A stretch of DNA of 64,000 bases, taken from Comamonadaceae bacterium M7527 (GTDB lineage: Bacteria > Pseudomonadota > Gammaproteobacteria > Burkholderiales > Burkholderiaceae_C). Both the position numbers and the translations under genes were made by a program. Location of the stretch: assembly GCA_021044545.1 (NCBI GenBank), contig CP087990.1, positions 62,001 to 126,000 of the forward strand, written 5' to 3'. The first letter of the stretch is position 1. Each line of letters opens with the position of its first letter. Shown here one piece after another: positions 51,671 through 60,566 of this stretch. The notes beneath the pieces were generated by a model. It was not told where the DNA came from. It worked only from the letters and a program-made list of their open reading frames with translations, and searched no databases.

Positions 51671-52504
51671 TTGAGCAGTGACGTCCAACAACTGCGCCTG
51701 GCATTGCAGGCGCAGCCGGTGGTGCTGGTGCGCGTGCACAGCGCCAAGGGCTCTGTGCCGCGCAGCACAGGCACCTGGATGGCTGTGTGCGGTGACACCA
51801 TCATCGCCACCATTGGTGGTGGCCATTTGGAGTGGCAAGCCATTGCACATGCCAAGGCGCTGGCAGCCCGAGCGCTTGCAGCCCAGGCGCCAGCTGTGCC
51901 AGTTGTTGATGAGGTGATGCATTTCAAGTTGGGCCCAAGCCTTGGCCAGTGTTGCGGCGGTGCGTTGGACTTGCGCTTTGAGTATCTGGCGCCGGGCGCA
52001 CATGACGGTTTGTTAAGAAGCTTGCAGCCCAGCTACCAAACCGTGGCGTTGTTTGGCGGTGGCCATGTTGGCCACGCCATTGAGCGCGCCTTGCGCCCGC
52101 TGCCGTTTGACTTGATGTGGATAGACAGCCGCGACCAGGTGTTTCCCACGCAGGTTGGCGAGGGCGTGGTGCTGGAACACTCCAACCCTGTACAAGCCGC
52201 CGTGGCTGATGTGCCGGCCAATGCCTTGGTACTCATCATGAGCTTTAGCCACGCGGAGGACTTGGACGTGGTGGTGCAATGCCTTGGCCGCCAGCGTGTG
52301 CAGGCCGACTTGCCGTTTGTGGGCTTGATTGGCAGTAAAACCAAATGGGCCACTTTTCAGAACCGCTTGCGTGAGCGCGGTTTTGGTGAGGCAGAAATTG
52401 CACATGTCACCTGCCCCATTGGCGTGTCTGACGTTGTAGGCAAAGAGCCCGCAGTGATCGCGGCGGCCGTGGTGGCGCAATTGTTGCAGCATCGCGTTGA
52501 GTGA
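51671..52504 (+). CDS. xdhC: Xanthine dehydrogenase maturation protein XdhC
   Basis: Accessory protein that binds and sulfurates the molybdenum cofactor for XdhB, 277 residues. It shows VRVHSAKGSVPRSTGTWMAV, the motif LGQCCGGALDL and a Rossmann-like C-terminal half (VALFGGGHVGHAIERAL, GLIGSKTKWATFQNRL). The start is a TTG at 51671, 3 bases after the xdhB stop, without an obvious ribosome site, suggesting coupled translation. Confidence 0.9.
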   Translation: MSSDVQQLRLALQAQPVVLVRVHSAKGSVPRSTGTWMAVCGDTIIATIGGGHLEWQAIAHAKALAARALAAQAPAVPVVDEVMHFKLGPSLGQCCGGALDLRFEYLAPGAHDGLLRSLQPSYQTVALFGGGHVGHAIERALRPLPFDLMWIDSRDQVFPTQVGEGVVLEHSNPVQAAVADVPANALVLIMSFSHAEDLDVVVQCLGRQRVQADLPFVGLIGSKTKWATFQNRLRERGFGEAEIAHVTCPIGVSDVVGKEPAVIAAAVVAQLLQHRVE

Positions 52505-52593
52505 TGTGCTGCCGCATTTTTAGCCACGTTTGAACGCCTCTTTTAAGGCGAAGCGGCGCTGCGTATTGTCGGGTGCTTTGGTGTTCTGTGGCG

Positions 52594-53727
52594 TTAGGTA
52601 CTGCGCTGTTGTCCCAAACGGCGGTACAGAGTGGCGCGGCTGATGCCCAGTTGTTTTGCGGCCATCGCAACATTGCCTTTTGCGTCGTCTATGGCTTTGC
52701 GTATGACTGCTGACTCAATATCGCGCAGCGACGCATGTGTGCTGGCCGTTGTGGGTGTGAGTTGGTGGCTGTCGTGCCCTGTTCGGCTGCTGGATACGCT
52801 CAAGCGCAAACCGCCCCAGGTGGGCACGGTTTCTATCAGGTTGCCGGCGCTGTGGCTGGCCAAGTCAAATAGCCACTCATAAGGCGTTGCAAATACCTCG
52901 CTGGCGTGCAGTGTGCGTGTTTGTGTCTGCTGGCCCAGCATGTTGCGCGCCGCGACATTGGCGCCGGTTATCCAGCCCTCTTGATCCAGGCACACCAAGC
53001 CGTCGCTGTCCTGTCCCGTGCGCTGACCTGGCCAGTTCAGTCGCACCAACAGTTGGTGTGCGCGTTGCAAGGTGAGTGAGTTCTCGATGCGTTGCGCCGA
53101 GTGGGTTATCAAATGGCGCAATGCCATGTGCTCTGGCGTGTCTATGCCGGTGATGTCCAGCATGCCTACACAGTTGCCGTCAGGACCAACAAGAGGTGCC
53201 CCGGCGCAGCTGTACATGTGTGTGCAGTCAAAAAAATGTTCACTTTGATGCAGCCATACAGGTTGCTGCTCACGCAAAGCGCCCCCAATGGCTGTGGTGC
53301 CTACTGCACGCTCTGACAAGTCCACACCGATACGCGCTATGTCCTTGGCGCGTTTGTCGTGGCGAATGCTGGGGCCGTTGACGTCTACCACCACACCGGC
53401 AGCGTTGGTGAGTATGGCGAAGTAGCGGGTGTCAGCAACGGCGTCTAACAGTTGCTCAATAACGGGTTGCGCGGCCAATACCAGGTCGCGACTGGCTTCG
53501 CTGATGGCTTTGGCCTGCTGCGTGGCCACAGGGTTGAAGCTGACAGCGTCTTGAGGGCGCTGTCCACTGACCAGGCAGCGCTGCCAAGACTCAACCAACC
53601 AGGGCGATACGTGAGACACGGACGTCGCCTGGCCGTCCATGACTTGGCTGCGTGCTTTGGCGACCAGTTGTTCTCGACCGCTCACGGATGGCGCAGCCGT
53701 TGAACTAGAGCTTGTTTGATGTGGCAC
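52594..53727 (-). CDS. GAF-Fis transcriptional regulator without AAA+ domain (AcoR-like)
   Basis: Regulator of 377 residues. A GAF-type sensor region spans ~85-220 (VGTTAIGGALREQQPVWLHQ, then MYSCAGAPLVGPDGNCVGML), a second PAS-like segment ~240-290, and a Fis-type HTH at the C terminus (AIDDAKGNVAMAAKQLGISR). The AAA+ sigma-54 interaction domain seen in AcoR is absent, so it should act without sigma-54 ATPase activity. It is divergent from coxS and is the obvious candidate regulator for the cox-like operon. Confidence 0.85.
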   Translation of the reverse strand: MPHQTSSSSTAAPSVSGREQLVAKARSQVMDGQATSVSHVSPWLVESWQRCLVSGQRPQDAVSFNPVATQQAKAISEASRDLVLAAQPVIEQLLDAVADTRYFAILTNAAGVVVDVNGPSIRHDKRAKDIARIGVDLSERAVGTTAIGGALREQQPVWLHQSEHFFDCTHMYSCAGAPLVGPDGNCVGMLDITGIDTPEHMALRHLITHSAQRIENSLTLQRAHQLLVRLNWPGQRTGQDSDGLVCLDQEGWITGANVAARNMLGQQTQTRTLHASEVFATPYEWLFDLASHSAGNLIETVPTWGGLRLSVSSSRTGHDSHQLTPTTASTHASLRDIESAVIRKAIDDAKGNVAMAAKQLGISRATLYRRLGQQRST

Positions 53728-53736
53728 AGCAAATAA

Positions 53737-53886
53737 GGGTTATCACGAGCTTGGTCCAGGTGGTGTGTCTCAACTTGAGAATTTCCGCGTGGCGTTGCTT
53801 CTGAATTCGGGTTATCCCTAGCGGCCTTGTGGGCCCAGTCGTCCAATCATAGTCATTAGACGTTTTTGTGAAGTCTAACGATAACC
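53737..53886. promoter_or_regulatory. coxS upstream region with three GGTTATC elements
   Basis: GGTTATC occurs at 53738-53744 and 53810-53816 in one orientation and at 53880-53886 inverted, spaced about 70-72 bases. A 6-bp inverted repeat ttagac-11-gtctaa lies at 53856-53878 close to coxS. These may be binding sites of the divergent GAF-Fis regulator. Confidence 0.4.
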
Positions 53887-53904
53887 AACTGGAGACCATT
53901 GACC

Positions 53905-54372
53905 ATGCTAGTGCAACTCACCGTTAACGGCAAGCCCATGCAAGCCGACGTGGCCAACAACACATTGCTTGTGCAGATGCTGCGTGAAAACTTGCATCTC
54001 ACAGGCACACACGTGGGCTGCGACACCTCGCAGTGCGGCGCGTGCACCGTCATCATGAACGGCGATGCCGTGAAGTCTTGTAGCGTATTGGCGGCATCTG
54101 CCAATGGCTCTGAAGTCAAGACCATTGAGGGCATGGCCCAAGCCGACGGCACCTTGCACCCCATGCAAGCTGCGTTTAAAGAGTGTCACGGCTTGCAGTG
54201 CGGCTACTGCACACCAGGCATGGTGATGAGTGCGGTGGACTTGGTGGCCAAAAACCCCAAAGCCAGCGAAGCTGAGATACGCGAGTCGCTAGAGGGCAAC
54301 ATGTGCCGCTGCACGGGCTATCAAAACATTGTTCGCGCGGTGCAAACCGGGCGTGACGCTATGGTGGGCTAA
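53905..54372 (+). CDS. coxS: CO-dehydrogenase-like small FeS subunit CoxS
   Basis: Small subunit of 155 residues with two [2Fe-2S] clusters: HVGCDTSQCGACTVIMNG (plant-type) and CGYCTPGMVMSA with CRCTGYQNIVRA. Passes electrons from CoxL toward CoxM. GGAG lies 11 bases before ATG 53905; a TTG two codons upstream (53899) is the alternative. First gene of the S-L-M order, which is typical for form II operons (form I is M-S-L). Confidence 0.9.
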   Translation: MLVQLTVNGKPMQADVANNTLLVQMLRENLHLTGTHVGCDTSQCGACTVIMNGDAVKSCSVLAASANGSEVKTIEGMAQADGTLHPMQAAFKECHGLQCGYCTPGMVMSAVDLVAKNPKASEAEIRESLEGNMCRCTGYQNIVRAVQTGRDAMVG

Positions 54373-54442
54373 GCCCTTTCACATTGACAGTCAGCTATTG
54401 TGCGGGCTGCATGAACTTGTAGATTCATTGAGGAGTATCACC

Positions 54443-56815
54443 ATGGGTGCATCTGACTTTTCTAACTTGCCACACATTGGCGAATCCGTTAAGCGCAAAG
54501 AAGACCTGCGTTTTTTGACAGGCGTGGGCAACTACACCGACGACATCAATATTGCCAACCAGACCTATGCGGTGTTTGTGCGCTCGCCACACGCGCATGC
54601 CAACGTCAAGTCGGTGTCTATTGACGCGGCTTTGGCCATGCCAGGCGTGGTGCACGTGTTTACTGGCAAAGACATTGAAGGAAAAATGGGTGGCTTGCCT
54701 TGTGGCTGGGGCATTACCAACACAGACGGCACGCCCATGGCAGAGCCGCCTCACCCCATCTTGGCAATTGACAAAGTGCGTTACGTGGGTGACCACGTGG
54801 CCATGGTGGTCGCAGAAACGGTCCAACAAGCCAAAGATGCAGCCGAGTATGTGGAGGTGGACTACGAGGTGTTGCAAGCGTCTGTGACCTGTGCGCAAGC
54901 GCGCACCAATGCGGCGCTGCATACAGAAGCCCCAGATAACCATTGCTACAAGTGGGCCATTGGCGACAAGGGCGGCGTCGATGAGGCGTTCAAGGGCGCG
55001 CACCACATCACCAAGCTTGACCTCACCAACAACCGTTTGGTGCCCAACGCCATGGAGCCACGCGCTGCCATTGGCCACTACAACCGCGCAGGTGACGACT
55101 ACACCTTGTACGTGAGCAACCAGAACCCGCACGTTGAGCGCTTGCTCATGACGGCGTTTGTACTGAGCTTGCCTGAGCACAAAGTGCGTGTGATCGCGCC
55201 AGACGTGGGTGGCGGCTTTGGCTCCAAGATTTACCTTTACGCTGAAGACGTGGCGCTGACTTGGGGATCCAAGCAGATCAACCGTCCCATCAAGTGGGTT
55301 TGTGACCGTTCAGAAGCGTTCCTGAGTGATGCGCACGGGCGCGACCACGTGAGCACCGCTGAAATGGCCATGGACAAAGACGGCAAGTTTTTGGCCATGC
55401 GTGTACACACAGACGCCAACTTGGGCGCTTACTTGTCCACATTCGCCACCGCTGTGCCAACCATTTTGTACGCCACGTTGTTGGCTGGTCAGTACAGCAC
55501 ACCGCAGGTGTACGTAGAGGTGGACTCCTGGTTTACCAACACCGCGCCAGTAGATGCTTACCGCGGTGCGGGCAGGCCAGAGGCGACTTACTTGCTGGAG
55601 CGTTTGGTATCTCGCTGTGCATGGGAGATGAACTTGTCGCAAGACGAAATTCGCAAGCGCAACTTCATCACCAGCTTCCCCTACCAAACGCCAGTGGCTT
55701 TGCAGTACGACACAGGTGACTTCCACGCTTGTATGGACAAGGCGCAAGCCATGGCCGACACGGCAGGTTTTGCCAAGCGCAAGGCCGACTCAGCTGCCAA
55801 AGGCTTGTTGCGCGGTATTGGCTACTCCAGCTACATCGAGGCCTGCGGTATTGCGCCCAGTAATATCGCTGGCGCGTTGGGCGCACGGGCAGGTTTGTTT
55901 GAATCTGGCGAAGTGCGGGTGCACCCCACCGGCAGCGTGACGGTATTTACCGGCTCACACAGCCACGGCCAAGGTCATGAGACCACGTTTGCCCAAGTGG
56001 TTGCCGCGCGCCTGGGCCTAGAGGTTGACCAGGTTGACATCGTGCACGGCGATACAGGCCGCGTGCCGTTTGGTATGGGTACTTACGGCTCACGCTCTAT
56101 CTCTGTGGGTGGCGCAGCCATCATGCGCGCGCTGGACAAAATCGAGGCCAAGGCCAAGAAGATTGCGGCGCACTTGCTGGAGGCCAGCGACACAGACATT
56201 GAGTTTGCCAATGGTGAATTTACTGTAAAGGGCACAGACAAGAAGGTGCCGTTTGCGCAAGTGGCGCTCACCGCTTACGTGCCGCACAACTACCCGCTGG
56301 ACAAGCTGGAGCCTGGTTTGAACGAGACCGCGTTTTACGACCCCACCAACTTCACCTTCCCAGCTGGCACCTACATCTGTGAAGTGGAAATTGACCCAGC
56401 GACCGGTGTGACGCGTATTGACAGCTTTACGGCAGTGGACGACTTTGGCACCATCATCAACCCCATGGTGGTTGAGGGGCAGGTGCATGGTGGTTTGGCA
56501 CAAGGTATTGGCCAAGCCCTTCTTGAGAACTGCGTGTATGACCAGGAGACCGGACAACTGTTGACCGGCAGCTTTATGGACTACGCCATGCCACGCGCTG
56601 ATGACTTCCCCGAGTTCAAAATTGGCCATGTGTGCACACCTTGCACGCACAACCCATTGGGTACCAAGGGCTGTGGCGAGGCGGGTGCGATTGGCTCGCC
56701 GCCAGCGGTGATCAATGCGGTGTTGGACGCCTTGCATGAGGTTGGCGTGACCGACTTTGACATGCCCGCCAGCCCCAACCGTGTGTGGCAAGCCATTCAG
56801 TCGGCCAAAGCCTAA
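54443..56815 (+). CDS. coxL: CO-dehydrogenase-like large subunit, form II (CoxL-like molybdenum hydroxylase)
   Basis: Molybdenum cofactor subunit of 790 residues. Contacts include VGGGFGSKIYLYAEDVALTW and GSHSHGQGHETTFAQ, and the catalytic Glu in GCGEAGAIGSPPAVINAV. The active-site loop reads AYRGAGRPEATY: this is the form II signature, not the AYXCSFR of CO-oxidising form I. CO as a substrate is thus doubtful; aldehydes, purines or other N-heterocycles are possible. ATG 54443 has AGGAG upstream; the opening at 54329 is rejected. Confidence 0.9.
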   Translation: MGASDFSNLPHIGESVKRKEDLRFLTGVGNYTDDINIANQTYAVFVRSPHAHANVKSVSIDAALAMPGVVHVFTGKDIEGKMGGLPCGWGITNTDGTPMAEPPHPILAIDKVRYVGDHVAMVVAETVQQAKDAAEYVEVDYEVLQASVTCAQARTNAALHTEAPDNHCYKWAIGDKGGVDEAFKGAHHITKLDLTNNRLVPNAMEPRAAIGHYNRAGDDYTLYVSNQNPHVERLLMTAFVLSLPEHKVRVIAPDVGGGFGSKIYLYAEDVALTWGSKQINRPIKWVCDRSEAFLSDAHGRDHVSTAEMAMDKDGKFLAMRVHTDANLGAYLSTFATAVPTILYATLLAGQYSTPQVYVEVDSWFTNTAPVDAYRGAGRPEATYLLERLVSRCAWEMNLSQDEIRKRNFITSFPYQTPVALQYDTGDFHACMDKAQAMADTAGFAKRKADSAAKGLLRGIGYSSYIEACGIAPSNIAGALGARAGLFESGEVRVHPTGSVTVFTGSHSHGQGHETTFAQVVAARLGLEVDQVDIVHGDTGRVPFGMGTYGSRSISVGGAAIMRALDKIEAKAKKIAAHLLEASDTDIEFANGEFTVKGTDKKVPFAQVALTAYVPHNYPLDKLEPGLNETAFYDPTNFTFPAGTYICEVEIDPATGVTRIDSFTAVDDFGTIINPMVVEGQVHGGLAQGIGQALLENCVYDQETGQLLTGSFMDYAMPRADDFPEFKIGHVCTPCTHNPLGTKGCGEAGAIGSPPAVINAVLDALHEVGVTDFDMPASPNRVWQAIQSAKA

Positions 56816-56854
56816 ACGGGCGCGCCTGCACATTACAACTTTTGGAGTTACAAC

Positions 56855-57643
56855 ATGTACAACTTTGAATACGCAAACCCCAGTACCGTCGACGAGGCTG
56901 TCGCTGCATTGGCCGCTGGTGGTCAAGCCCTGGCGGGTGGTCAAACCTTGCTGGCGACCATGAAGCAGCGCTTGGCTGCACCAGAAACACTGATTGATCT
57001 GGGCAAAGTCAGTGGCTTGTCTGGCGTCAAAAAGGAAGGCAACACCTTGGTGGTGGGTGCCATGACGCGCCACATGGACGTGGCCAACAATGATGTTGTG
57101 AAAGCCAACATCCCCGCGTTGGCAGACTTGGCGGGTCAAATTGGTGACCGTCAAGTGCGCGCCCGCGGCACTTTGGGCGGCTCAGTGGCCAACAACGACC
57201 CAGCGGCTTGTTACCCCAGCGCGGTGCTGGCGCTCAATGCCACCGTGCACACCAACAAGCGCACTATTGCGGCTGACGACTTTTTCCAGGGCATGTACAC
57301 CACTGCCCTTGACGAAGGCGAGCTGATTACGGCTATTGCATTTGAAATTCCCAAGCGTGCTGCTTATGTGAAGTTCAAACAGCCCGCCTCACGTTTTGCC
57401 ATGGTGGGTGTGTTTGCCGCCGAGTTGGCCAGCGGCCCTCGCGTGGCTGTAACGGGTGCTGCACCCAGCGTATACCGCCAAGCCGATATGGAAAAGACCT
57501 TGTCTGGCAACTTCAGCGCGGCCGCCCTGGACGGCGTGAGTGTGGGTGCAGACGGGCTTAACGCCGACTTGCATGCCAGTGCTGCTTACCGTGCCCAGCT
57601 GGTCAAAGTGGTGGCGCAGCGTGCGGTTGCCGCTGCCGCATAA
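56855..57643 (+). CDS. coxM: CO-dehydrogenase-like FAD subunit CoxM
   Basis: Flavoprotein subunit of 262 residues. FAD contacts are seen in LAAGGQALAGGQTLLATMKQ and in GDRQVRARGTLGGSVANNDP, AACYPSAVLALNAT. It completes the SLM heterotrimer. GGAG precedes ATG 56855. A strong terminator follows the gene, so coxDEGF may be separately expressed or reached by read-through. Confidence 0.92.
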   Translation: MYNFEYANPSTVDEAVAALAAGGQALAGGQTLLATMKQRLAAPETLIDLGKVSGLSGVKKEGNTLVVGAMTRHMDVANNDVVKANIPALADLAGQIGDRQVRARGTLGGSVANNDPAACYPSAVLALNATVHTNKRTIAADDFFQGMYTTALDEGELITAIAFEIPKRAAYVKFKQPASRFAMVGVFAAELASGPRVAVTGAAPSVYRQADMEKTLSGNFSAAALDGVSVGADGLNADLHASAAYRAQLVKVVAQRAVAAAA

Positions 57644-57664
57644 AGCGTTTTAATCAACGTTTTT

Positions 57665-57704
57665 CAAGCCGCGCCAGCACTCGTTGGTGCGGCTTGCGTT
57701 TTTA
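57665..57704 (+). terminator. Intrinsic terminator after coxM
   Basis: caagccgcgcca / tggtgcggcttg form a 12-bp stem with one G-U pair around an eight-base loop, followed by cgttttta. It separates coxSLM from coxDEGF. Confidence 0.85.
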
Positions 57705-57729
57705 TTTTGTTTGATAAATCGTTTGCTTC

Positions 57730-58662
57730 ATGCCCCAATCCATTGACGATTTGATAGCCGCGCTAAAAGAGGTGGGCTACTTTGCCGACAGGCGTTTGGC
57801 CACCGCTGTGTTTCTCGCGTTGCAACTTGGTCGCCCCTTGCTACTTGAAGGCGAGCCGGGTGTGGGCAAAACAGAGCTGGCCAAAGCCTTGTCGCAAGTG
57901 CTGGCGCGTCCCATGATCAGGCTGCAGTGCTTTGATGGCATGGAGCAACGCGAGGCCTTGTACGAGTGGAACTACACGGCGCAGCTGTTGCACATGCGTG
58001 CTTTAGAGGGGCAACCCAACAGCAGCGCCAGTGAGATTGAGCGCGCTGTTTACGACCAGCGCTTTTTGATAGCCAGGCCCTTGTTGCAAGCCTTGCAAGC
58101 GCCGCAACCGGGCGCTGTGTTGCTGGTTGATGAAGTGGATAGGGCGGACGAGCCCTTTGAGGCATTTTTGCTGGAGTACCTGGGCGAGTACCAGGTCAGT
58201 ATTCCCGAAATGGGCACTGTTAGTGCGGCGCACAAGCCCATCACCATACTCACCAGCAACCGCACGCGGGAGTTGAATGACGCCGTCAAACGCAGGTGCT
58301 TGTATCACTGGCTGGATTATCCAGACCGTGAGCGCGAGCTGGCTATTGTGCGAGCCCGCGTGCCTCAGGCCGCTGACGCATTGACGGCCCAGGTCGCGCA
58401 AGTGGTGGGGCAGTTGCGCAGCATGCCGTTTAGCAACGCGTTTCAACGCGCCCCGGGCATTGCCGAAAGCGTGGACTGGGCCAAGGCCTTGGTAGCGCTG
58501 GACACCTTGGTTGTTGACCCCGAGGTGATTCAGGACACGGCAGGTATTTTGTTTAAGCAGCGTGACGACATTGCTGCCATGTCGCAAGCGTTTGCATTGG
58601 ACGTGTTGGAGGCTGCGGCGCAGCACGCGCAAGACGCACAATACACCAGCAACACGGCATGA
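57730..58662 (+). CDS. coxD: MoxR-type AAA+ ATPase CoxD
   Basis: AAA+ chaperone-like ATPase of 310 residues. Walker A is LEGEPGVGKTELAKAL, Walker B is AVLLVDEVDRADEPFE, and LTSNRTRELNDAVKRRCLYH contains sensor and arginine-finger positions. In Oligotropha, CoxD together with CoxE is needed for maturation of the molybdenum-copper centre; here it probably serves the form II enzyme. Overlaps coxE by 4 bases. Confidence 0.92.
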   Translation: MPQSIDDLIAALKEVGYFADRRLATAVFLALQLGRPLLLEGEPGVGKTELAKALSQVLARPMIRLQCFDGMEQREALYEWNYTAQLLHMRALEGQPNSSASEIERAVYDQRFLIARPLLQALQAPQPGAVLLVDEVDRADEPFEAFLLEYLGEYQVSIPEMGTVSAAHKPITILTSNRTRELNDAVKRRCLYHWLDYPDRERELAIVRARVPQAADALTAQVAQVVGQLRSMPFSNAFQRAPGIAESVDWAKALVALDTLVVDPEVIQDTAGILFKQRDDIAAMSQAFALDVLEAAAQHAQDAQYTSNTA

Positions 58663-59882
58663 CCACTGACGGCGGCTATCACGCTTTAGGCGACGCCAGA
58701 AGCGGCAAAATGGCCGCCAACGTGGTGGGGTTTATGCGCACGCTCAGGCGCGCTGGTTTAGCCAGTGATGCCAGCCGGACAGCGCTGGCGTTTGATGCTT
58801 TGCGCACGGTTGGACTGGCCCATAAGTCTGATGTGCAAGCCTCGCTGGAGGCTGTTCTGGTGAACCAGCACAGCGACTTGGTGGTGTTTAGAGAGTTGTT
58901 TGACGCTTACTTCAGAGACCCCCAATTAGCCAATCAGCTGCTGGCGCAAATGCTGCCTACAGCGCAAGGTCAGGCCAACCCCAGCAAGCAGCGCGCTCGT
59001 ACCCGCGAGGCCTTAAGCCCGCCCAAACCTAACGCGACCGCCAGCAAGCCCCAGTCTGAAACGCCTATCGAGTTGGACGCAGCCATGACGGCCAGCGAGG
59101 TAGACCGTATCAAACATGCCGACTTCAACACGCTAACAGCCAGTGAGTACCACTTGGTGATGGGGCTGGCCAAGCGCATTAAATTGGGCTTGCCCAAGTG
59201 GCGCAGCAGGCGCTACAGAGCGGCCAGTACCGGCCATCGTGTGCATTGGTCCCGTTTGCTTAAAGACAGTTCGCGCGGCCACGGCTTGAGCCCACGCTTG
59301 CCCATGCGTCGTCGTCAATTGCTGGCGCCTGCGCTGATCGTGCTGGTGGATGTGTCTGGTTCCATGGAGCGTTATACGCGCTTGCTGCTGGCTTTTTTGC
59401 ATGCGGCTACCAGGCCGTCAGCGCCCAATGGTCCTGGTCGTCGCCATGTGTTTGCGTTTGGCACACACTTGACACCGCTGGACAGTGCGTTTGCCTTGGA
59501 CGACACCGATGCCATGCTGGAGAGCGTCAACGCCTTGGTGAGTGACTTTGCTGGTGGAACCAAGCTGGGTGAGAGTCTGGCCACGCTCAAGCGTGATCAT
59601 GCGCAGGTGTTCAGCGGCTCGCGCGCCATTGTGATGGTGATTAGTGACGGCTTGGACACGGGTGTGCCCGCGCAGTTGCAACAGCAATTGCAGTGGCTTG
59701 GTTTGCATAGCAAACGCTTGCTGTGGCTGAACCCCTTGCTGCGGTTTGACCAATACGTGCCAGCCGCTGCTGGCGCACAATTGCTGCACAAGCAATGCGA
59801 CGCCATGCTGGCCGTGCACAACGTAGACAGCCTGACCATGCTGGCCAGCAGCGTTGCTCAACTCATGCGCAGCGCGCGTTAA
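58659..59882 (+). CDS. coxE: VWA-domain maturation protein CoxE
   Basis: Protein of 407 residues with a C-terminal von Willebrand A domain. The metal-site motif is IVLVDVSGSMERYTRLLLAF; FAFGTHLTPLD and FAGGTKLGESLA continue the domain. The N-terminal part is a helical region with a basic, proline-rich linker around residues 105-130. It works with the AAA+ protein CoxD as a MoxR-VWA pair. The ATGA overlap with coxD shows translational coupling. Confidence 0.92.
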   Translation: MTTDGGYHALGDARSGKMAANVVGFMRTLRRAGLASDASRTALAFDALRTVGLAHKSDVQASLEAVLVNQHSDLVVFRELFDAYFRDPQLANQLLAQMLPTAQGQANPSKQRARTREALSPPKPNATASKPQSETPIELDAAMTASEVDRIKHADFNTLTASEYHLVMGLAKRIKLGLPKWRSRRYRAASTGHRVHWSRLLKDSSRGHGLSPRLPMRRRQLLAPALIVLVDVSGSMERYTRLLLAFLHAATRPSAPNGPGRRHVFAFGTHLTPLDSAFALDDTDAMLESVNALVSDFAGGTKLGESLATLKRDHAQVFSGSRAIVMVISDGLDTGVPAQLQQQLQWLGLHSKRLLWLNPLLRFDQYVPAAAGAQLLHKQCDAMLAVHNVDSLTMLASSVAQLMRSAR

Positions 59883-59912
59883 CTTATTTTTATATCAACA
59901 AAAGGATTCATC

Positions 59913-60533
59913 ATGGACATGCAAGGCTCACGCGAACTCAGCGTCTCACAACAAATTGCCTGGGACGCGTTGAACAACCCGGATGTGCTGAAGGCTTGTA
60001 TTCCTGGTTGTACCAAAGTGGAGGTCTCAGGCGAGAACGCTTTTGACATGGCCATGGCCTTGAAAATAGGGCCAGTGTCTGCCAAGTTCACCGGGGCAAT
60101 TCAGCTCACCGACATTGAAGCGCCCAATACCTACAAGCTTCAGTTTGAAGGTCAGGGCGGCCCCGCTGGTTTTGGCAAGGGGTCTTCGCATGTGACCTTG
60201 ACACCCAGTGGCACAGGTACTGTGCTGCGCTACACGGTGAATGCGTCTGTGGGCGGCAAGGTGGCGCAACTTGGTCAGCGTTTGATAGACGGTGTTGCCA
60301 GCAAAATGGCCGACGATTTTTTCAAGCGCTTTGAAGCCTATCTAGAAGAGCACCACGGTGCCGGCCAGAGTGACGCCGCAGCCGACCAAGACGGTACACC
60401 GGCAGCAAAGCCCGTTGCATCACACGACCACAGCGAAGAAACGGCTGGTGCCTCAAAGCGCATCAATTGGATGATTGCCGTGGCCGCAGTGGGTTTGATT
60501 GCCTACTGGTTGCTCAGCAGCTCGCAGTCGTAA
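59913..60533 (+). CDS. coxG: CoxG-like SRPBCC protein with C-terminal membrane anchor
   Basis: Protein of 206 residues. Residues 1-150 form a START/SRPBCC fold (SQQIAWDALNNPDVLKACIP, then GCTKVEVSGEN; TVNASVGGKVAQLGQRLIDG). A charged linker precedes a C-terminal hydrophobic helix (WMIAVAAVGLIAYWLLS). In Oligotropha CoxG anchors CO dehydrogenase at the membrane; recent work treats CoxG relatives as quinone carriers. A similar link of the form II enzyme to the membrane is inferred. Confidence 0.9.
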   Translation: MDMQGSRELSVSQQIAWDALNNPDVLKACIPGCTKVEVSGENAFDMAMALKIGPVSAKFTGAIQLTDIEAPNTYKLQFEGQGGPAGFGKGSSHVTLTPSGTGTVLRYTVNASVGGKVAQLGQRLIDGVASKMADDFFKRFEAYLEEHHGAGQSDAAADQDGTPAAKPVASHDHSEETAGASKRINWMIAVAAVGLIAYWLLSSSQS

Positions 60534-60566
60534 CCAGTGCCCTGGCACACCACCTGGAGACTTCAC

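Noticed and set aside
53700..53904. Sigma-54 (-24/-12) promoter before coxS
   Set aside because: A TGGCAC is present at 53721-53726, but the sequence after it has no properly spaced TTGC, and the regulator lacks the AAA+ domain.
54443..56815. CO dehydrogenase for carboxydotrophic growth
   Set aside because: The active-site loop is AYRGAGR, the form II type; the form I AYXCSFR motif is absent, so a CO role is not claimed.
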